This document shows, one piece after another, positions 59,312-64,000 of a DNA stretch of 64,000 nucleotides. This DNA is from Arthrobacter sp. SLBN-83 (GTDB lineage Bacteria > Actinomycetota > Actinomycetes > Actinomycetales > Micrococcaceae), in NCBI RefSeq assembly GCF_006715285.1, contig NZ_VFMX01000001.1, positions 2,294,001 to 2,358,000 on the forward strand, given 5' to 3'. Made by a program: the position numbers and the translations under genes. Positions within the stretch are counted from its first letter, which is position 1. Each line of letters begins with the position of its first letter. The notes under the pieces were generated by a model. It saw only the letters and a program-made list of their open reading frames with translations. It was not told the origin of the DNA and did no database searches.

Positions 59312-60942
59312 GCCGTCGTACCTTTTGAAACTGTTTCCTCCGAAACGCCTGCCTGACGCAGCGGTGCCGGCAGGGGACCGGTGCTGGTGTCGCCGCGCAG
59401 CCGCTTGACCACCAGCTCGGCGCTGATCAGGCACATGGGAATGCCGATCCCCGGAATGGTGGACGCACCCGCGTAGTACAGCCCCTCCACCTTGCGGCTG
59501 ACGTTGCCGGCCCGGAAGAACGCGCTCTGCTTCAGCGTGTGCGCCGGCCCCAGCGACGTGCCCTTCCACGAGTGGTAGTCCCGCTCGAAATCGGCAGGCC
59601 CGTACATCCGCCGCACCACGATCCGCTCGGCCAGGTCCGGGATGTCCGCCCATTCACTGAGCTGCCCGATCACGGCGTCGGCCGCGCGTCCCAGCCGATC
59701 GTCGCCGCTGCCGCCCAGCCCCGGATCCGGCGGGATGGGGACCAGCACGAACACATTCTCGTGCCCCTCCGGCGCCACGTCCGGATCGGTGGCGCTGGGC
59801 TTGCACACGTACATCGACGCCGGCGACGGGATGAACGTGTCCTTGCCGAAGATCGCCTTGAAGTTCTCCTCCCAGTCCTTGGTGAAGAGGAGGGTGTGGT
59901 GCTGCAGCTGGGGCAGCCCGCCGCGGACACCCAGGTACAGCAGCAGGGCGCTGGGCCCGGCGGTGCGCCGCTGCCAATACCGCTCGGGGTAGGTCTGCAG
60001 GTTTTGGGGGAGCAGCGCGGTTTCGCTGTGGTGCAGGTCGGCGGCGGAGATGACGACGTCGGCCTGCAGGGTTTCCTGCGTTTCGTCGCCAGTGCGGAAG
60101 CGGACTCCGCGCACCGCGGCCGGGCGGCGCCGGGCGATGATGGGCGCGGTCTCGATCTCCAGGACCTCGGCGTTGGTCCGGATCTCCACACCGGCGTCGC
60201 GGGCCTGCTTTTCCAACGCCTCCACCAACCGCGCGAACCCGCCCATGGGGTAGTAGACGCCCACGTCCAGGTCCAGGTGGCTCATCAGGTGGTACATGCT
60301 GGGCGCGGTGAACGGCGAGGCGCCCAGGAACACCGCGGGGTATTCCAGGATCTGCTGCAGGCTGGGGTTGCTGACGTACCGGCGGGCGTAGCTGTGCAGC
60401 GGCTCCAGCAGCAGGCGGGCCAGCCGGGGGAGCCGGGCCAGGATGTCCGGCACCAGCAGCGGGGCGAACGACTGGAACGTGGGATACAGGAAGCGGCGCT
60501 TGGCCATGGTGTAGGTTTCAGCGGCGGAGTCCAGGTACTTCTCCAGCCGCGCACCGGCACCGGGCTCCAGCAGGTCAAACAGCGCCACCACCCGTTGCCG
60601 CCCCGCCGGAACGTCCACCGGTTCAGCTGCGCCTTCGGAGATGAGCCGGTAGCCGGGGTCCAGCTTCACCAGGTCCAGTTGCTCGGCGGCGGAGGTGCCC
60701 AGGAGCTGGAAGTAGTGGTCGATCACCTCGGGCATGAGGTACCAGGAGGGTCCGGCGTCGAACCTGAAACCCTCCTGACTGAACGTGTACGCCCGGCCGC
60801 CCAGGACGTCCTGCTTCTCCAGGATGGTGACGCGGTGCCCCTCGGTGGCGAGCAGGGCCGCCGTCGCCAGTCCGCTGATGCCGCCGCCGATCACCACCAC
60901 CGTCTGGCCGGAGGTCACCGGTTTCCTCCCGGTGCCGCTCAC
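59308..60942 (-). CDS. crtI: Phytoene desaturase
   Basis: A 544-residue FAD enzyme that converts phytoene to lycopene by four desaturations. TVVVIGGGISGLATAALLAT binds FAD, and GGRAYTFSQEGFRFDAGPSW and the C-terminal GLYYAGASTIPGIGIPMCLI are diagnostic for CrtI. The GTG start overlaps the crtB stop by four bases, and the stop overlaps crtYe. Length is normal. Confidence 0.95.
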   Translation of the reverse strand: MSGTGRKPVTSGQTVVVIGGGISGLATAALLATEGHRVTILEKQDVLGGRAYTFSQEGFRFDAGPSWYLMPEVIDHYFQLLGTSAAEQLDLVKLDPGYRLISEGAAEPVDVPAGRQRVVALFDLLEPGAGARLEKYLDSAAETYTMAKRRFLYPTFQSFAPLLVPDILARLPRLARLLLEPLHSYARRYVSNPSLQQILEYPAVFLGASPFTAPSMYHLMSHLDLDVGVYYPMGGFARLVEALEKQARDAGVEIRTNAEVLEIETAPIIARRRPAAVRGVRFRTGDETQETLQADVVISAADLHHSETALLPQNLQTYPERYWQRRTAGPSALLLYLGVRGGLPQLQHHTLLFTKDWEENFKAIFGKDTFIPSPASMYVCKPSATDPDVAPEGHENVFVLVPIPPDPGLGGSGDDRLGRAADAVIGQLSEWADIPDLAERIVVRRMYGPADFERDYHSWKGTSLGPAHTLKQSAFFRAGNVSRKVEGLYYAGASTIPGIGIPMCLISAELVVKRLRGDTSTGPLPAPLRQAGVSEETVSKGTTA

Positions 60943-61853
60943 TGCGCCGCCACCCGGGCCGGACGTGGGCCCGTTGGTTCCAGCCCGCGCCTGCCGGTGA
61001 GTACGGCCGCGGCGATCTTCAGCTTCACGGGGGTGGGCACGCTGATCCGCGCCCGGATGAGGTCCGGCGCCGGGGTGATCCGGATCCGCTCGGCGAGCTC
61101 GGCGAAGAGCTCCTGGGCCAGGGCCACGGCCAGGCGGCAGGACGTGGGCAGGCTGCGCAGGACGGCGCGGGATTCCTGCAGGTCGTGATCGATGTCGGCC
61201 AGGAGCCGGATCTTCTGCGCCTCATCGAAGTTGGCGGGGCTGACGCCGGGAAAGTAGCTGCGGCCCAGGGAGGTGAAGTCCTCGGCCAGGTCGCGGAGGA
61301 AGTTGATCTTCTGGAAGGCTGCGCCCAGGTGCCGGGCGCCGCGCTCCAGCCGGGCCCGCTCCTCACCGCCCACCGGGTGCCGGTACAGGAAGCACTTCAG
61401 GCACATCAAACCCACCACTTCCGCAGACCCGTACACGTACTCGTTGAACGATTCCTGGGTGTGTTCCGTCTGGTCCAGGTCGGCGCGCATGGAGGCGAAG
61501 AAGGGGCGGGTGAGGTCGGTGCCGATGCCGGTCCGGCGGGCGGTGTCCGCGAACGCGTGGATCACCAGGTTGGTGCTGTAGCCGGTGGCCATGGCCTGCT
61601 CGGTTTCCTGCTCGAACGCGTCCAGCTGCCGGCGGCTCTCCTCAGGTGACAGGCCCGCCGCGGAGGTGACGCCGTCGACAATTTCATCCGCAACGCGCAC
61701 CAGCGCGTACACGGAATCCACCTGGCGGCGCACGGCGTCGTCAAACAACTTGGACGCCAGCCCGAAGGAACTCGAATAGGAGCGGAGCACCACGCCGGAG
61801 GACTTGAGCGCGGCGGCCGTGTAGTCGGCCAGCGCGTCGCGGTCCCGCTTCAT
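60939..61853 (-). CDS. crtB: Phytoene synthase
   Basis: A 304-residue enzyme joining two geranylgeranyl diphosphates to phytoene. It has YSSSFGLASKLF, the first Asp-rich motif DEIVD and the second in RDLAEDF. ATG 61853 lies in the four-base overlap with crtE; upstream in-frame sequence to 62075 is a shadow of crtE. It is the second gene of the operon. Confidence 0.95.
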   Translation of the reverse strand: MKRDRDALADYTAAALKSSGVVLRSYSSSFGLASKLFDDAVRRQVDSVYALVRVADEIVDGVTSAAGLSPEESRRQLDAFEQETEQAMATGYSTNLVIHAFADTARRTGIGTDLTRPFFASMRADLDQTEHTQESFNEYVYGSAEVVGLMCLKCFLYRHPVGGEERARLERGARHLGAAFQKINFLRDLAEDFTSLGRSYFPGVSPANFDEAQKIRLLADIDHDLQESRAVLRSLPTSCRLAVALAQELFAELAERIRITPAPDLIRARISVPTPVKLKIAAAVLTGRRGLEPTGPRPARVAAQ

Positions 61854-62917
61854 GCGCCCATCCGATCGGTGACCAGGCGGGACAGGGGGGACAGGCCGTC
61901 GCGAAGCGCCTGCGGCACGAACGGCTGGACCAGGACGTCCAGCGCCCGCTCCGTGAGGTCCGCCGCGAGCTTCAGGGTCTTGTCCCGTGCCCCGGACGCC
62001 ACCAGGAGTTCGCGGATCTCGGCAGCATCGGTGGCCGTGAGGTCTTGGGCGAGCAGTTCCTTGATCCGGGCCCATTGGGGCTGCTCTGCCGCGTAGGAGA
62101 TCAGGGCGGTGCGCTTGCCCTCGCGCAGGTCGCCCCAGCCTGTCTTGCCGGTCCTCGATTCGTCACCGAACGCGCCCACCAGGTCGTCGGCCACCTGGTA
62201 TGCGGTGCCGATGATCCGGCCGAACTCGCCCAGGGCCTCCACCAGTTCCTGGTCTGCGCCGGCCAGGACCGCTCCGGCGCGCAGCGGGGTGTCAAACGAG
62301 TAGACGGCGGTTTTCAGCTTGGACATCTCCAGGACCTGGTCCACGGTCTGCGGCATTGGGTCCAAAGGTGCCAGCACATCCAGGAGCTCGCCGGCTGCGG
62401 AGGCCAGGACCGCGTCGTCCAGCAGGTCGCCCAGGCGCTGCCGCGTGGCCGCGTCCGCGTCGACTTCCGCCAGGAACCGGTAGGCGTTGGCCAGGGCCAG
62501 GTCCCCGGCGATCACCGCGGCGGACGCGCCGGTGTGCTCCGCGCGCTCCGCGCTGGTGCCCTGGTCCGCGGCGAGACTGCGGTAGGCGCCGGCCAGGTTG
62601 GGCACCCCGCGGCGGGTGAAGTCCTGGTCCACCACGTCGTCGTGGATGATCAGGGCGGTGTGCAGCAGCTCGTAGGACGCGGCCACGGTCGCTGCCGCCG
62701 TCCTGTCGGTGCCGCCCAGCAGGGAGTAGGTGGTCATCACCAGCCGGGGACGGAACCGCTTGCCGCCCACCGTGCAGGCCTCGAGGTGTTCCCACAGGCC
62801 GAGGTACTGCAGGTGCATGGCACCGGCCCTCACCTTGGCCCTGGAAAAGAAGGATTCCAAAACGTCATTGACCAGGCGGCCGTCATCGGTGTGCGCCAGC
62901 GTGGTCCCCGTATCCAT
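61850..62917 (-). CDS. crtE: Geranylgeranyl diphosphate synthase
   Basis: A 355-residue prenyl synthase that makes the C20 (or longer) precursor of the carotenoid. Asp-rich motifs are DDVVD in LIIHDDVVDQDF and DDLVG in YQVADDLVGAFGD, with GGKRFRPRL for pyrophosphate binding. The ATG at 62917 was chosen because an apparent -10 box ends six bases before it, which suggests a leaderless message; the open frame runs on to 63046 through idi. It heads the crtE-B-I-Ye-Yf-Eb operon. Confidence 0.93.
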   Translation of the reverse strand: MDTGTTLAHTDDGRLVNDVLESFFSRAKVRAGAMHLQYLGLWEHLEACTVGGKRFRPRLVMTTYSLLGGTDRTAAATVAASYELLHTALIIHDDVVDQDFTRRGVPNLAGAYRSLAADQGTSAERAEHTGASAAVIAGDLALANAYRFLAEVDADAATRQRLGDLLDDAVLASAAGELLDVLAPLDPMPQTVDQVLEMSKLKTAVYSFDTPLRAGAVLAGADQELVEALGEFGRIIGTAYQVADDLVGAFGDESRTGKTGWGDLREGKRTALISYAAEQPQWARIKELLAQDLTATDAAEIRELLVASGARDKTLKLAADLTERALDVLVQPFVPQALRDGLSPLSRLVTDRMGA

Positions 62918-62923
62918 AGGTAA

Positions 62924-62952
62924 AGTAAACACGGGCACCCATGGGAGGGCAA
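62924..62952 (-). promoter_or_regulatory. Promoter of the carotenoid operon, leaderless
   Basis: On the minus strand TTGCCC (62947-62952) is followed by a 17-base spacer and TTTACT (62924-62929). Initiation six to seven bases later would fall on the A of the crtE ATG. The same 36 bases lie before idi on the plus strand, and the -35 box overlaps the first codons of idi if the ATG at 62941 is used. Confidence 0.55.
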
Positions 62953-63489
62953 TTGAAGGCGAATGCAGAGCAGGTGGTCCTGGCCGCCGATGACGGTACA
63001 CCGGTCGGCGTCGAGGACAAAGCCACCGTCCACTCTTCCTCCACACCCCTGCACCTGGCCTTCTCGGCCCACGTGTACGATTCCGACGGCCGCATCCTCC
63101 TCACCCGCCGCGCCCTGTCCAAGCTGACCTGGCCCGGCGTCTGGACCAATTCCTTCTGCGGACACCCCGCTCCGGGGGAGGAGCTTGAGGATGCCGTGCG
63201 GCGGCGGGGCGAGTATGAGCTCGGGCTCCGCCTGTCGGACATTGAACTGCGGGTTCCGGACTTCCGGTACCGGGCGGTGGATGCCTCCGGTGTGGTGGAG
63301 AACGAGATTTGCCCAGTCTTCACGGCGCGTGCCGCTTCACCCCTGGCTCCGCGGGCCGACGAGGTCATGGAGTGGCAGTGGACCGATCCGGCCCTGATCA
63401 CAGCCGCCGTGGCCGCGACGCCCTGGGCGTTCAGCCCGTGGCTGACCCTTCAGCTGCCGCTGCTCTACCCGGAGCGGTTCGGCGCGTAA
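62953..63489 (+). CDS. idi: Isopentenyl-diphosphate delta-isomerase, type I
   Basis: A 178-residue Nudix-fold isomerase interconverting isopentenyl and dimethylallyl diphosphate, the C5 units used by CrtE and CrtEb. Active-site stretches are ALSKLTWPGVWTNSFCGHPA (Cys) and a DEVMEWQWTDP segment, with RRRGEYELGL for metal binding. The TTG at 62953 follows GGGAGGG; an in-frame ATG at 62941 has no ribosome site but would suit a leaderless message. Divergent from crtE. Confidence 0.92.
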   Translation: MKANAEQVVLAADDGTPVGVEDKATVHSSSTPLHLAFSAHVYDSDGRILLTRRALSKLTWPGVWTNSFCGHPAPGEELEDAVRRRGEYELGLRLSDIELRVPDFRYRAVDASGVVENEICPVFTARAASPLAPRADEVMEWQWTDPALITAAVAATPWAFSPWLTLQLPLLYPERFGA

Positions 63490-63499
63490 TTTCCGTTAG

Positions 63500-64000
63500 T
63501 CACCGCTTGGATGACGGACGACGGCGGCGCTCCCGTCGGGCCTGCAGCGTCACCTTCCAGCGTTCCCACGGCGGGAGCTGGCGCCAGTGGATGCCCAGGG
63601 TGTGGAAGGCGCGCTTGAAGCGCAGTCGAGCGTCGGCACCGCCCGCCAAAGCCCGGGCCGAAATGCCGACCTTCAGCGAAGGATCGTAGGCCGTGCGGCG
63701 GGTGGGGTCGAGCGCAAAGCCGAGGTCGACGTCGTCGTGCACGCCTGTGTCCAGCCGGTTCACCCTGGTGCGGGCCTGTTCCCAGTCCTGGCGGCGGAAG
63801 GCGCAGTTGGAGCCGAAGGGCGGCCAATGCCCCATCGCCCCGGCCATGAGGACGAAGTAGGCCTGGATGTAGGCGATCCCGGCGAGCCGGCTGCGGATCC
63901 TGCCAGTGCCGTAGAAGACGCCGGGCCCGCTCAGCAGGGCCAGGTCCGGTTCCTGCTCGAAGCGCAGGTTGATGCGTTCCAGCCAGTCGGATGGCGGGAT
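63500..64000 (-). CDS. Family 2 glycosyltransferase, C-terminal part
   Basis: The last 166 residues of a gene whose start lies beyond the window. ALLSGPGVFYGTGRIRSRLA, AMGHWPPFGSNCAFRRQDWE and the later DVDLGFALDPTRRTAYDPSL (acidic motif) have the pattern of GT2-type enzymes that act on membrane lipids or carotenoids. The DVDL segment is probably the catalytic acidic motif. A carotenoid glucosyl transfer role is possible given its place by crt and idi, but this is position only. Confidence 0.75.
   Translation of the reverse strand: MPPSDWLERINLRFEQEPDLALLSGPGVFYGTGRIRSRLAGIAYIQAYFVLMAGAMGHWPPFGSNCAFRRQDWEQARTRVNRLDTGVHDDVDLGFALDPTRRTAYDPSLKVGISARALAGGADARLRFKRAFHTLGIHWRQLPPWERWKVTLQARRERRRRPSSKR

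Overview
The window looks like a chromosomal segment of a high-GC actinobacterium of the Micrococcaceae, most likely an Arthrobacter or Pseudarthrobacter relative. This rests on the gene content: a crtE-crtB-crtI-crtYe-crtYf-crtEb set for a C50 carotenoid, a paaABCDE operon, an LPXTG-type surface protein, an EspI-like ATPase, and dense 4-bp stop/start overlaps with GTG and TTG starts. I saw no tRNA, rRNA, CRISPR array, transposase or phage gene. The first and last genes are cut by the window edges.

Layout. 1-13 kb is a patchwork of small units: aldo/keto reductase with a divergent XRE regulator, an STAS-like protein, an ArsR-ANTAR fusion regulator, a zinc alcohol dehydrogenase, an AbiEi/DUF559-type protein, an aquaglyceroporin, a two-component system, DedA and PAP2 proteins. 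Many gaps between these genes hold copies of one degenerate GC-rich repeat family. It culminates in a 170-bp tandem array and a 32-bp tandem array just before the paa promoter. 13.1-18.2 kb is the phenylacetate epoxidase operon paaABCDE plus an enoyl-CoA hydratase.

18.4-43.8 kb is a large exopolysaccharide locus. It opens with a tight cassette: Tat-signal protein, PqqD, HprK-like kinase with a C-terminal PqqD-like domain, Wzz-tyrosine kinase, nucleotidyltransferase, GalU. It continues with UDP-glucose dehydrogenase, an initiating sugar transferase, three glycosyltransferases, an epimerase, three hexapeptide acyltransferases, a flippase, a polymerase, a second Wzz-tyrosine kinase and a secreted polysaccharide deacetylase. 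Base composition is visibly more AT-rich from about 25 to 44 kb, which suggests exchange of the serotype-like core.

44-47.6 kb holds a metallo-beta-lactamase-fold hydrolase, two tiny membrane proteins and an EspI-like ATPase. 47.6-57.7 kb is a sugar-acid catabolic regulon arranged around an IclR regulator: FAH-family enzyme, ketoglutarate-semialdehyde dehydrogenase, LldD-like oxidase, MFS transporter, L-2-keto-3-deoxyarabonate dehydratase-like enzyme, 2-hydroxyacid dehydrogenase and UxaA/GarD-type dehydratase. Three near-identical palindromes in its promoter gaps suggest shared control, and the chemistry converges on 2-oxoglutarate semialdehyde. 57.8-63.5 kb is the decaprenoxanthin-type carotenoid operon with divergent idi, followed by a truncated family 2 glycosyltransferase.
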